From assembly GCF_003202285.1 (NCBI RefSeq), contig NZ_MASW01000007.1, forward strand, positions 706,093 to 770,092: a stretch of DNA of 64,000 nt, written 5' to 3'. The number at the start of each line of letters is the position of its first letter. The first letter of the stretch is position 1. Of the stretch, positions 54,303 to 64,000 are shown in pieces. A program made the translations under genes and the position numbers. Below the pieces are notes generated by a model that searched no databases, was not told the DNA's origin, and saw nothing but the letters and a program-made list of their open reading frames with translations. The DNA comes from Prauserella muralis (GTDB lineage: Bacteria > Actinomycetota > Actinomycetes > Mycobacteriales > Pseudonocardiaceae).

Positions 54303-55186
54303 CGGAGGTTCCCCTCGCTCGAGGCGCCGAGGCGGGAGGCGCGGTGGATCGTGATGTCGCCGAATCCGGTGTGTGCGCGGACCTCGACCGTCTCGCCGGT
54401 TCTCTCCGGCGGCTCCGCCGTCTCGTCGAGTGCGTTGCGCACCTGTCCGAAGTTGGTCTTCACGTCGAGCCAGGCCGACGTGCCCTCCCCGATGCCGATC
54501 TCCAGGTCGCCGGTCGAGGTCTCCAGTACGACGGAACCGCGAGTCACCTCACCGACCCGGATGGCGCCGTTGGCGGTCTTGGCGTTCACCCCGCGGCCCG
54601 CCCTGTCCACCGCGATGTCCCCGTTCGCCGAACGCACGCGCACCTCACCGCCGATCGTGCCGACGTCGGTGCTGCCGTTCGAGTTCTTGATCACGGCGCC
54701 GCCCCGGATCTCGCCGATCCGGATGCGGCCGGTCCCCGTGGTCACCTCGGCATCGCCCGCGACGCCCTCGACCGAGACGTGCCCGGCGGAGGTGTTCAAC
54801 CGCAGCGGGCCGGTCCGGTCGAGCCGCGCGTGCCCCGCCGACGACTTGAACCGGCACTCGCCCAGCCTGCCGGCCGACTGGAACTCGCCGACCGACGCAT
54901 CCGCGTGCACCTGCGAGCCCTCGGGCAGGTCGACGGTCACATCCACCGACCAGCTCTTGGTGGACAGCGCCTCGAACGGGCGCGGGTTCTTGCCCTTGAT
55001 CAGCAGCGTGCCGCCCGAGTACTCGACGCGGATCTGCTTGGCGGCCTTCACGTCGGACGGTTCGTTCTCGTTGGTCGGGCGCACCTCGACCACGGTGTCG
55101 GTGCGCTCGCTCGCCACGAACCGCACGTTGGCCACGCTCAGATCGAGCGTCACGAGGATCGGTTCGGGTGTGTCGAATCTGGGCAT
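54299..55186 (-). CDS. DUF4097 beta-strand repeat protein
   Basis: This 295-residue protein has many short strands of the pattern V-x-G-x-G-x-I/V (GTGRIRIGEIRGGAVIKNSNGSTDVGTIGG), typical of DUF4097 beta-helix-like proteins. No signal peptide is visible. AAGGGGA precedes ATG 55186. It is translationally coupled to the ABC pair and may scaffold or sense for it; that is inference. Confidence 0.85.
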   Translation of the reverse strand: MPRFDTPEPILVTLDLSVANVRFVASERTDTVVEVRPTNENEPSDVKAAKQIRVEYSGGTLLIKGKNPRPFEALSTKSWSVDVTVDLPEGSQVHADASVGEFQSAGRLGECRFKSSAGHARLDRTGPLRLNTSAGHVSVEGVAGDAEVTTGTGRIRIGEIRGGAVIKNSNGSTDVGTIGGEVRVRSANGDIAVDRAGRGVNAKTANGAIRVGEVTRGSVVLETSTGDLEIGIGEGTSAWLDVKTNFGQVRNALDETAEPPERTGETVEVRAHTGFGDITIHRASRLGASSEGNLR

Positions 55187-55282
55187 GGCTGTCCCCTTCG
55201 GAATGGTGGGATCGACGTTCTCCCAGGTGAGAACGCGTGAGATGGGGTGAGCTCAGTGGGCTCGGTCAGCTGCGGGCAGGGC

Positions 55283-55798
55283 CTAACGGACCCAGCCGGT
55301 GTAGCGTTGCTTGCCCCAGCCGCGCTGATCGGCGGCCGGAGGCGTGCCGGGCCGGCGCAGCGCGGCGGAGGCGACCCGGCCGAGCCACGCGTTGACCGAA
55401 CGGCCCTCCTTCGCGGCCGCCTCCTCGATCGCGGCCTTGAGGTGTTCCGGGAGCCGGAAGTTGATCCGGGCGGTGGCGGCCTCGTCGGAGCCCGCGGGAG
55501 CGGCCTCGGCCACCGGCTCGGGTTCCGGCGCGGCCGGGGTGTATGCGGGCTCCGACGGCGGCGGCGTCACCACGAAGTTCGGGTCGCGGCCGCGAAGCCG
55601 GACCTCGACCGAACCGGGCGCGAGGTCACGCGTGATCTCGTCGGCGGCGGCCGACAGGGCCTCCAGCAGGGTGAGCCGGACCGCCGACTCGACCTGACCC
55701 GCCAGCCGCTCGGCCAGCTCACGAGCCTCCTCACCGCCGGCCTCGGCGGCAGTCACCAGTTCCCGGCCGAGGAAGTCCACATACGACGTCAAGTCCAT
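55283..55798 (-). CDS. HicB-like ribbon-helix-helix regulator
   Basis: This 171-residue protein has a helical N-domain, a Pro/Glu-rich linker (PSEPAYTPAAPEPEPVAEAAP) and a C-terminal RHH domain (ARINFRLPEHLKAAIEEAAAKEGRSVNAWLGRVASAAL). The HicB name reflects fold only; no toxin gene is adjacent. I chose ATG 55798, which sits 3 bp from a large inverted repeat and lacks a ribosome site. Autoregulation by that repeat is likely. The DUF4097-ABC genes lie downstream. Confidence 0.85.
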   Translation of the reverse strand: MDLTSYVDFLGRELVTAAEAGGEEARELAERLAGQVESAVRLTLLEALSAAADEITRDLAPGSVEVRLRGRDPNFVVTPPPSEPAYTPAAPEPEPVAEAAPAGSDEAATARINFRLPEHLKAAIEEAAAKEGRSVNAWLGRVASAALRRPGTPPAADQRGWGKQRYTGWVR

Positions 55799-55801
55799 GA
55801 C

Positions 55802-55866
55802 GCCACTATGGCACACCATTGGCGCCATAACAAGCCATCATGGCGCCATTGGTGTGCCATAGTGGC
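55802..55866. promoter_or_regulatory. Large inverted repeat at the HicB-like promoter
   Basis: 27-bp arms (55802-55828 and 55840-55866) with one mismatch and an 11-bp spacer. Each arm contains TGGCGCCA and a GGCACACC word, so four or more RHH sites could be present. Confidence 0.85.
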
Positions 55867-55931
55867 ATCTCCCCTGGTCAGAGGTCGCGGGCGGCGCGGG
55901 CTCCGTGGCCAACGGCTGGCATGATCGGACC

Positions 55932-56519
55932 ATGCGGCTCGCCTCGGTCAACCGGAAGCTCGTCCTCACGCTCGTGGCGCTGACCGCCCTCGGCTGGGGT
56001 GCCTGCCAGTGGTGGAACGCCGCCTTCCGCGATCTCAAGGACCGGCGGGACCTGCTCAGCCTGACCGCGCCCCTGCCCTGGGAGAACGGCGAGCTACGCG
56101 TGCCGGACGCGGTCCGGCACGAGGACGACGCCGACGCGAGCGCGAGCCCGCTGCGCTTCGACGTCGTCTACCGCAGAGGGCCGGACACCGAGGACGGGCC
56201 GGTGATCCACTACGCGATGCACCACATGGAGGACGGCAACACCTTCGAAGACATCGCCGGGTGCGGCGCCAAGGCCGTCCGCAGCTGCACCACCGTCGGC
56301 GACGCCGAGACGCTGGCGATCACCCACGACACGCACAACAGCGACCCCGGGCTCGCGCTCTACCGCGATCTCGGCGACCTGGTCGTCAGTGTGTCCGGGG
56401 AGCCGGGCCACGTCGACTCGCGGCTGCTGCGCCACGTCCTGGACCACACGCATCGCCCGGCGGACGCGGAGTTGCTGGAGCTGCTGCGCCCGCCGGGCTA
56501 CCAGACAGACTGGAGCTGA
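55932..56519 (+). CDS. Membrane-anchored hypothetical protein
   Basis: This 195-residue protein has an N-terminal helix (LVLTLVALTALGWGACQWW) and an external domain with two Cys (IAGCGAKAVRSCTTV) that may form a disulfide. ATG 55932 follows CATGAT by 6 nt with no ribosome site. Family not recognised. Confidence 0.7.
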   Translation: MRLASVNRKLVLTLVALTALGWGACQWWNAAFRDLKDRRDLLSLTAPLPWENGELRVPDAVRHEDDADASASPLRFDVVYRRGPDTEDGPVIHYAMHHMEDGNTFEDIAGCGAKAVRSCTTVGDAETLAITHDTHNSDPGLALYRDLGDLVVSVSGEPGHVDSRLLRHVLDHTHRPADAELLELLRPPGYQTDWS

Positions 56520-56528
56520 CCGCGGGGA

Positions 56529-56984
56529 TCAGCCCACGGCCACCGTGTCGCGCAGGCGCTCGGCGGTCGCCGGGTGGCCGTTGCCGTTGCCGTTGCCAGC
56601 GCCGTTGCCCTTGCTGTGGTCACTGCTGTGGTCGCTGTCGAAGGGGGCGAAGTCGAACCGCACCTCGCTGCGGCCGGGCCCGTACACCACGGGCACGACG
56701 ACGCCCGCGACGTCCATCGTGGACAGCCGAGCCAGCAGGCGCGCCAGCTCCTCGGGGGCCTGCCGAGGCTCCTGGTCGGCCTGCACGAGCGTGCGGTGCA
56801 GGTTGGTCATGTCCCAGCCCTCCGCGGTTCCACTGCCCGCGGGTACCGCGAGGGAGGCCGTGACGAGCCAGCGGCCCGGCTTGCCGGACAGCGCCGGGGT
56901 GCGATGGTTGCTGATGCCAATCACCTGGTCGGCCCGAACCAGGCCGTCACTGAGCGTGCGAATCCAGATCCTGTCCAGCCCCAT
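56529..56984 (-). CDS. Hypothetical protein with Gly-Asn linker
   Basis: This 151-residue protein begins MGLDRIWIRTLSDGLVRADQVIGISNHRTP and has a low-complexity KGNGAGNGNGNGHP run near the end. Its first 38 nt overlap the upstream MerR gene; GAGGGAG lies directly against ATG 56984, an unusually tight spacing. Function unknown. Confidence 0.65.
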   Translation of the reverse strand: MGLDRIWIRTLSDGLVRADQVIGISNHRTPALSGKPGRWLVTASLAVPAGSGTAEGWDMTNLHRTLVQADQEPRQAPEELARLLARLSTMDVAGVVVPVVYGPGRSEVRFDFAPFDSDHSSDHSKGNGAGNGNGNGHPATAERLRDTVAVG

Positions 56985-57357
56985 CTCCCTCAGTCCTCTC
57001 GGTCGGCGCGTTGGCTGAGTCGGAACCCCCCGTGGCGGCGCCGTTGCCGTCCTCCTCGCCGAGGCGGCGGCGCAGCTGTCTGTTCTCCGCCTGCGACTCG
57101 GCGAGTTCCGTCTCCAGCCGCACGATGCGGTCGGCCGCCGCCAGGGTCATGCCGTCGTCGAACAGCTCACGCAGCCGGGCCGCCAGCCGTAACTGGCGGC
57201 GCGAGTAGCGGCGATGGCCGCCCGCGGACCGGTGCGGCTGGACGACGTCGGCCGCGTCGAGACTGCGCAGGAACGCCGGCTGTACCTCGAGCGCATCGGC
57301 GGCCTGCCCCATCGTCCACGCCGGGTAGTCCTCGTCATCCAACTTGCTTACATCCAC
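56947..57357 (-). CDS. MerR-like transcriptional regulator
   Basis: This 136-residue protein has a MerR winged HTH (YPAWTMGQAADALEVQPAFLRSLDAADVVQPHRSAGGHRRYSRRQLRLAARLRELFDDG) and a short coiled coil (RIVRLETELAESQAENRQLRRRL). No metal-binding Cys follows, so it is of the BldC/HspR-like kind rather than a mercury sensor. GTG 57357 is 6 nt after TACCCT, with TTGAGT 17 nt before, a leaderless promoter. Confidence 0.85.
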   Translation of the reverse strand: MDVSKLDDEDYPAWTMGQAADALEVQPAFLRSLDAADVVQPHRSAGGHRRYSRRQLRLAARLRELFDDGMTLAAADRIVRLETELAESQAENRQLRRRLGEEDGNGAATGGSDSANAPTERTEGDGAGQDLDSHAQ

Positions 57358-57383
57358 GTTCCCAGGGTATCTCGCACCTTTAC

Positions 57384-57412
57384 TTGACTCAATCTGCAGT
57401 CGAGGATATAGA
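57384..57412 (+). promoter_or_regulatory. Plus-strand promoter overlapping MerR promoter
   Basis: TTGACT (57384-57389), 17 nt, TATAGA (57407-57412), in an AT-rich island. The minus-strand MerR promoter uses TTGAGT (complement of 57387-57392), so the two -35 elements share bases in TTGACTCAA. CTTGACT-N8-AGTCGAG is a candidate MerR dyad. Confidence 0.65.
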
Positions 57413-57533
57413 TATTTTTAGTCGGCACGTCAACCGCGATGGCGGGAGGAGGTGGTGAGATCAGGACGAGTTCTTCCCTGTCAATTGCTTCCCTTCTTCA
57501 GCTGTTGCCTTATCCGAAAACGGTCGAACGCCG

Positions 57534-57564
57534 CGAGCGCCGGGACGCGCCGTCCCGGCGCTCG
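57534..57564 (+). terminator. Leader hairpin before DUF6292 gene
   Basis: Perfect 13-bp stem (57534-57546 with 57552-57564), 5-nt loop, between the plus-strand promoter and ATG 57610. No U tract follows. It may attenuate or shield the message rather than terminate it. Confidence 0.5.
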
Positions 57565-57609
57565 TGTCGGCCTGACGACCTTTCGAGGAAAGTACGGCGG
57601 TGACACATC

Positions 57610-58044
57610 ATGGAACTTGACCCGCACGGTGCGCCGGCCAGAGGCCTGCGCCGGTATGTCCGGCTCGTCGAGCAGGAACTCGGCCTGAGCGGACATGGCT
57701 CGTGCGTGCATCTGGATCCGCCGGTCAGCGCGTACCTCGCTCTCGAAGGGCAGCTGCCCGGATTCGAGGACCGGGACGTCGCGCTGATCTGGGACGAGGA
57801 ACACGGCTGGGCGGTCGCGGTCGAGTCGCGCTGCGGCGAGGATCTGCTGGTCGTGTCCTACCTGGGCGGCTCGGTCCTGCCCGCCCCTCGCGTCGTGGCG
57901 CGCTTCGCCGAGCGGCTGCTCGCCGGTGACCTGCCGGGGCAGCCGGAGCCCCCGCACCTGCGCCTTGCCGGGACCGAGGACGACCTGTCCGCGCGGCTGG
58001 GCGACTACGCCGAGCCGGTGGAGGCACTGGCCGGCGTGGTCTAG
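57610..58044 (+). CDS. DUF6292 family protein
   Basis: This 144-residue protein reads LRRYVRLVEQELGLSGHGSCVHLDPPVSAYLALEGQLPGFEDRDVALIWDEEHGWAVAVE, a DUF6292 core found in Pseudonocardiaceae-like actinomycetes. Function unknown. The site before ATG 57610 is weak (GGCGGTG), and the leader of about 190 nt has a hairpin. Confidence 0.75.
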   Translation: MELDPHGAPARGLRRYVRLVEQELGLSGHGSCVHLDPPVSAYLALEGQLPGFEDRDVALIWDEEHGWAVAVESRCGEDLLVVSYLGGSVLPAPRVVARFAERLLAGDLPGQPEPPHLRLAGTEDDLSARLGDYAEPVEALAGVV

Positions 58045-58213
58045 CGGCGGAGTGTCGGCCGCCCGCGTCCGTGTGCTGGCCGCCTGCGGCGCCATGTTGG
58101 CCCCTCTCGCCTACCCCGGTGGCCAGCACGGCGCCGCGAGCAGCCGACGCGTTCGGCTCTCAGCAAGACCGGCGTAGTGTCGCTGACATGGGCGCGGGAA
58201 AGGAGTGATGGCG

Positions 58214-58645
58214 ATGGCTCCCCAGGGTCACCGGGCTTCTCCTGGCTTCGGCACACCCGGGCGCGACGAGCACCTGCGGATCGGCGACCGGGAACGCGAC
58301 GAGGCGGTGGAACTGCTCCAGGAGCACGTGGCCGACGGCAGGCTCACGCTGAGCGAGTTCGACGAGCGTGCCGCGCAGGCCTACGCCTCGAAGACGCGCG
58401 GCGATCTGGCCAGGCTCACCGCGGACCTGCCCCCGCTGCGGCGGGCCGCACCCGCCGCGCCCGCCCCGGCCGCGGCGAAGCCGATGACGGCCGGCACGAT
58501 CGCGCGCGTGCTCGTGCCCGCGCTGCTGCTGCTCAGCCTCGTCGGGCTCGTCGCCGGTGCCGGAGTCCCGCCGCTGGCGCCGATCATCGTGGGATTCGTG
58601 GTGCTCAAGCTCGCGCTGCGGCCCCGGCACGGCTGCCGGTTCTGA
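58214..58645 (+). CDS. DUF1707 domain protein
   Basis: This 143-residue protein opens with the DUF1707 motif LRIGDRERDEAVELLQEHVADGRLTLSEFDERAAQAYASKTRGDLARLTADLP and ends with a hydrophobic region (two short helices). AAGGAG lies 8 nt before ATG 58214; ATG 58208 would be too close. Role unknown; members are often membrane-anchored. Confidence 0.85.
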   Translation: MAPQGHRASPGFGTPGRDEHLRIGDRERDEAVELLQEHVADGRLTLSEFDERAAQAYASKTRGDLARLTADLPPLRRAAPAAPAPAAAKPMTAGTIARVLVPALLLLSLVGLVAGAGVPPLAPIIVGFVVLKLALRPRHGCRF

Positions 58646-58667
58646 TCCCACCGCCGGCCGCGCTCGC

Positions 58668-59135
58668 TCAGTCGCCCGCGAGACGCGCGGGGAACCCGCC
58701 GGTGGCGATCGGGCCCCACCGGTCGATGTCGATGCGGATCAGCGACTTGCCCTGCCGGGCCATGGCCTCGCGGTACTCGGCCCAGTCGGGATGCTCTCCG
58801 GAGATGCAGCGGAAGTAGTCCACCAGCCCGTCCAGCGCCTCGGGCATGTCCAGCACCTCGGCCCGGCCGTCGACCTGCACCCACGGACCGTTCCACTCGT
58901 CGGAGAGCACGCACATCGACACGCGCGGCTCGCGACGGGCGTTGCGGGTCTTCGCCCGCTCCGGGTAGGTGGACACGACGATCCGGCCCTCGCCGTCGAC
59001 GCCGCAGGTCACTGGCGAGAGCTGGGGCGTGCCGCCGGCACGGGTGGTGACCAGCACCCCGTGGTGACGGGGCCGCAGGAACTCCAGCAACCCGGCGCGG
59101 TCGACGCGCTCGGTGGTGGCGACGGACGGTGCCAT
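58668..59135 (-). CDS. PPOX-class F420-dependent oxidoreductase
   Basis: This 155-residue beta-barrel protein has HHGVLVTTRAGGTPQLSPVTCGVDGEGRIVVSTYPERAKTRNARREPRVSMCVL, typical of small split-barrel F420/FMN reductases. The cofactor assignment is by family. GGGAGGA precedes ATG 59135; ilvA ends 20 nt upstream on the same strand. Confidence 0.88.
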   Translation of the reverse strand: MAPSVATTERVDRAGLLEFLRPRHHGVLVTTRAGGTPQLSPVTCGVDGEGRIVVSTYPERAKTRNARREPRVSMCVLSDEWNGPWVQVDGRAEVLDMPEALDGLVDYFRCISGEHPDWAEYREAMARQGKSLIRIDIDRWGPIATGGFPARLAGD

Positions 59136-59155
59136 GGCGAAGTCCTCCCGAAGGC

Positions 59156-60421
59156 TCAGACGAGAAAGGTGAACAGCGGGCTGTCCGGCGGAACCCGCTC
59201 GATGCGGTGTGGCGCGGCGTCCATCCGCTTGAGCATCGGCTCCAGGTTGTCCGGCGAACCCAGCTCGATGCCCACCAGCGCGGGCCCGGTCTCCCGGTTG
59301 TTGCGCTTGACGTACTCGAACAGGGTGATGTCGTCGTCCTGGCCGAGGACGTCGTCGAGGAACCGGCGCAGCGCGCCCGGCTCCTGCGGGAACTCCACGA
59401 GGAAGTAGTGCTTGCGGCCCTGGAACACCAGTGCCCGCTCGACGATCTCGGCGTAGCGGCTGACGTCGTTGTTGCCGCCGGAGAGGATGCACACCACGGT
59501 CGCACCCGGGGCCAGACCCAGCTCGGGGCCCAGCGCGGCGGACGACAGCGCGCCGGCAGGCTCGCTGATGATGCCGTCGGACTGGTACAGGTCCAGCATC
59601 TCCACGCAGATCCGGCCCTCGGGCACCGCCACCAGCCGGGGCGGCGCGGCCGCCGCGACGGCGTAGGTGTGCCTGCCGACCAGCCGCACGGCGGCGCCGT
59701 CGACGAACGGGTCGACGTGCTCCAGCGGCGTGGGCCCGCCCCGTTCCAGCGCCAGTGCCATGCTGGCCGCGCCCGCGGGCTCGGCGCCGATCACCGGCAC
59801 ACCGGGGTGGTGCTCCCGCAGCCAGGTCAGCGTCCCGGCGAGCAGGCCCCCGCCGCCCACCGGCACCACGACGGCGTCCGGGGCCCGGCCCAGCTGCTCG
59901 ACCGCCTCCTTGACGACCGTGCCCTGCCCGGCGATGGTGCGCGGGTCGTCGAAGGCGGGGATCAGGGTGGTGCCGGTCGACGCGGCGTGCTCGCGGGCGG
60001 CGGCCGCCGCCTCGTCGTAGGTCTCGCCCTCGACCACGATCCGCACGTGCCTGCCGCCGAGCGCGGCAACGCGGTCCCGCTTCTGCCGGGGTGTGGTGCG
60101 CGGCAGGTACACGCGGGCCTGCACGCCCAGCGACGCGCAGGCGAACGCGACGCCCTGGCCGTGGTTGCCCGCGCTGGCGCACACCACGCCGCGCTCACGC
60201 TGCTCGGCGGGCAGGGTGCTGATGAGGTTGTAGGCGCCGCGGCTCTTGTAGGAGCGCACGGCGTTGAGGTCCTCCCGCTTGAGCCAGACGTCGAGGTCGT
60301 GGCGCTGCGAGAGGCGCTCGTTGCGCTGCAGCGGGCTCGGCGGGAGCACGCCCGCGAACCGCTGCGCGGCGGCCGCCACGTCCGCCGCGCTCACCCCGTG
60401 GCCCTGTTCGGTGTCCTGCAC
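59156..60421 (-). CDS. ilvA: Threonine ammonia-lyase (threonine deaminase)
   Basis: This 421-residue PLP enzyme converts threonine to 2-oxobutyrate, the first step to isoleucine. The PLP lysine is in NAVRSYKSRGAYN, the phosphate loop is VPVGGGGLLAG, and a C-terminal regulatory ACT-like region follows (HYFLVEFPQEPGALRRFLDDVLG). GTG 60421 has AGGAGGA 4 nt upstream. Confidence 0.94.
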   Translation of the reverse strand: MQDTEQGHGVSAADVAAAAQRFAGVLPPSPLQRNERLSQRHDLDVWLKREDLNAVRSYKSRGAYNLISTLPAEQRERGVVCASAGNHGQGVAFACASLGVQARVYLPRTTPRQKRDRVAALGGRHVRIVVEGETYDEAAAAAREHAASTGTTLIPAFDDPRTIAGQGTVVKEAVEQLGRAPDAVVVPVGGGGLLAGTLTWLREHHPGVPVIGAEPAGAASMALALERGGPTPLEHVDPFVDGAAVRLVGRHTYAVAAAAPPRLVAVPEGRICVEMLDLYQSDGIISEPAGALSSAALGPELGLAPGATVVCILSGGNNDVSRYAEIVERALVFQGRKHYFLVEFPQEPGALRRFLDDVLGQDDDITLFEYVKRNNRETGPALVGIELGSPDNLEPMLKRMDAAPHRIERVPPDSPLFTFLV

Positions 60422-60483
60422 CCGGTCCTCCTGATCGTCGTCACCGAGCGTAGGCCGGGGCCGGGCGGGCCCGCGCGGCCGGG

Positions 60484-61140
60484 TCACCGGCAGCGCGACA
60501 GCACCGCGGTCAGCGCGGCGTGCTCGTCCGGGTCCACGCTGAGCCCGTAGGACGCCTTCACCTCGACCCAGCGGGCCGCGTAGGTGCAGCGGTCGCGCTC
60601 GGGCAGCCAGCTCGCCGGGTCCTGGTCGCCCTTCTGCCGGTTGGACCGCGCGGTGACCACGACGAGCTGGCGGAGGTCGTTGGCGAAGCGCTCCCTGCGC
60701 GCCTCGCTCCAGCCCCGCGAGCCGCTGCGGGCGGCCTCGGCCAGCGGCACGAGGTGGTCCAGGTCGGCCTCGCTCGCGTCGTGCAGCGGCACACCGTCGT
60801 AGTCGCTGAGCCACGTGCCGGACACCGCGCGGCACTCGGCGTCGGTGCGCACGTTCTCCCCCTGCTGCCGCAGCGCGATCTCGCGGGTGTTGCAGCCGTC
60901 GCCGTGCGACGACCAGTGCGGCCAGTCGTCGCGGTCGTAGGCGTTGCCCGTGTCCTCCTGGCGCACCGGGAGCGTGGCGAGCCGCTGCAGAGCGTGCGCG
61001 CCGTCCACCGGAGCATCGCCGTCCGGCGTGGCCGGCTCGCCCGAGCCGCTCTGCTGTGTCCACCACGCGACGGCGGCCACGATGGCGGCGAGCAACGATC
61101 CCCAGGCGCCGTAGGACGACCGGCGGCGGCGTGCACCCAT
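60484..61140 (-). CDS. Secreted/membrane-anchored HNH endonuclease (GmrSD-C/DUF1524-like)
   Basis: This 218-residue protein has an N-terminal signal/anchor (SLLAAIVAAVAWW), the HNH core DLDHLVPLAEAARSGSRGW with ANDLRQLVVVTARSNRQKGDQDPASWLP, and Cys that may form disulfides. Several actinomycete extracellular nucleases look like this. ATG 61140 is supported by frame only. Confidence 0.85.
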   Translation of the reverse strand: MGARRRRSSYGAWGSLLAAIVAAVAWWTQQSGSGEPATPDGDAPVDGAHALQRLATLPVRQEDTGNAYDRDDWPHWSSHGDGCNTREIALRQQGENVRTDAECRAVSGTWLSDYDGVPLHDASEADLDHLVPLAEAARSGSRGWSEARRERFANDLRQLVVVTARSNRQKGDQDPASWLPERDRCTYAARWVEVKASYGLSVDPDEHAALTAVLSRCR

Positions 61141-62259
61141 GCACCGATTCGATCATGGCCGCGGACCCCGGCCTGCCCAACACGCCGTCAGCGCGGGCGG
61201 GAGAACCGGCGGCTTCCCGGAGCCAGCGCCGCCAGCCCGGGCGCCACGAAGCACGCGAGCGCGCAGGCGCCGAGCACGGCACCGGCGCCGAAGGCCTCGA
61301 TCGCCGGGGCGATGAGCGCCAGCCCCACGGGCGCCAGGCCGTAGGAGAGCACGAAGTCCAGCGAGGACACGCGCGCGAGCTTGTCCGGCTCCACCTCGCG
61401 CTGGGTGGCGGTGAACCACGGCACGTTGAACAGCTCGATGCCGATGCCCGCCAGCACGTAGGCGGCGACGACCACCACCGCGGGCACCGGCAGCAGCAGG
61501 GCCAGCGGCGCGAAGCCGTAGCAGCCGAGCCCGGCCAGCGCGGCCCAGCCCTGCGCGCGCGGCCGCCACCGTGCGACGAGCAGCGCCCCGGCGAGCGCAC
61601 CCGCCGTGTAGGCCGTGAGCGCGGCGGCGAGCACGGCCTCGGTGCCGTAGCGGTCGCGGCTCACCAGCGGCAGCGCCACGCCCGTGGCCGAGTAGCCGGT
61701 GGCGATGACGGCGGTGAGCGCGGCGAGCCCGGCGAGGAACCACGGGTGCCTGCGGGCCTCCCGCACGCCGTCGGCGAACTCGGCGACGAACCCGGCGCGC
61801 TGCCGGGGTGCCGCGGGCGGCAGGGTGCCCCTCGGCGGCACCAGCGCGGCCACGAGCCAGACGGCGCCGATCCCGGCGAGCAGCGCCGGGACCCCGGCCA
61901 CGGTCGCCAGCAGCGCCGTCAGCCCCGGCGCGAGCAGCGTCGTGCCGCGCACGGCGAAGGTCATGGCCGCATTGGCCTGCTGGCGGCGTTCGGGCTCGAC
62001 GACCTCGGCGACCAGCGCCTGGAACGCGGGCCTGCAGGCGCCCTGTCCCGCACCGGCCACGGCGGCGGCGACGGCCACGAGCGGCAGCGACCGGCCGAGC
62101 CCGAAGGCCAGCACCGGGCCCGCCGCGGCGGCGGTGAGCCCGGCCCAGAGCACCACCGCGCGTCGCGAGTAACGGTCGGCGAGGACGCCGCCGACCGGCA
62201 CGGTACGAGCGCCCGGCCCGCACCTGACCGACCAACCGACCGCGCCGCCGCACCGCACC

Positions 62260-64000
<1,741 letters not shown>

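Noticed and set aside
55283-55828. Toxin-antitoxin pair
   Set aside because: The protein has only the HicB-like DNA-binding fold. No HicA-like or other toxin reading frame lies next to it.

Overview
The window is very GC-rich, with dense short-spaced genes and frequent GTG starts. The gene set is actinobacterial: ANTAR regulator PdtaR, an F420-type PPOX oxidoreductase, DUF6292, DUF1707, DUF4212 and WYL regulators, and a DosS-like kinase. The order rpsA - polA - PaaI thioesterase - pdtaR - tRNA-Leu is a chromosomal backbone arrangement seen in actinomycetes. A Pseudonocardiaceae host (Amycolatopsis/Saccharomonospora/Prauserella-like) is my inference from overall gene style, not a proven placement.

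Layout. 0-16.8 kb is backbone: rpsA, a methyltransferase with two paralogous GNAT genes, a three-gene TetR-controlled membrane operon (ABC-like pseudo-ATPase, YhgE/Pip protein, TetR), an SDR-like protein, polA, a thioesterase, a LysR regulator facing a hydrolase, a large acidic protein, pdtaR and a tRNA with a CAA anticodon. 16.8-27.9 kb is accessory: a decayed FAD monooxygenase, a VOC/WYL pair, a TetR/oxidoreductase pair, a LysR regulator with a DUF1801 gene, a chromate-resistance operon (split chrB plus chrA) and a TetR-P450 unit. Several of these genes use more GAA than the flanking backbone.

28-37 kb carries two sodium:solute symporter systems. One has a DUF485 subunit and a LytS/LytTR two-component pair in the same operon; the other has a DUF4212 subunit. 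A WYL regulator divergent from an epoxide hydrolase follows. 37-42 kb has an unassigned three-gene membrane operon, a GNAT protein and an AAA ATPase.

42-52.5 kb is an anaerobic nitrogen module: narK divergent from narGHJI, continuing by 4-nt overlaps into a membrane-fused copper nitrite reductase and a CopD-like protein. The narG/narK intergenic region contains DosR/DevR-like boxes. A DosS/DevS-like heme sensor kinase, frameshifted and cut by the window edge, lies at 62.4-64 kb. This suggests hypoxia or NO control of nitrate respiration.

52.5-64 kb holds a DrrAB-like ABC exporter with a DUF4097 protein and a ribbon-helix-helix (HicB-like) regulator carrying a 27-bp-arm inverted repeat, a MerR regulator with overlapping divergent promoters, DUF6292 and DUF1707 proteins, ilvA with an F420-type oxidoreductase, a secreted HNH nuclease and a 5'-truncated MFS gene. 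Two families of palindromic intergenic repeats recur, mostly between gene ends. At least seven genes show a leaderless-promoter signature (TANNNT, 6 nt, start codon).
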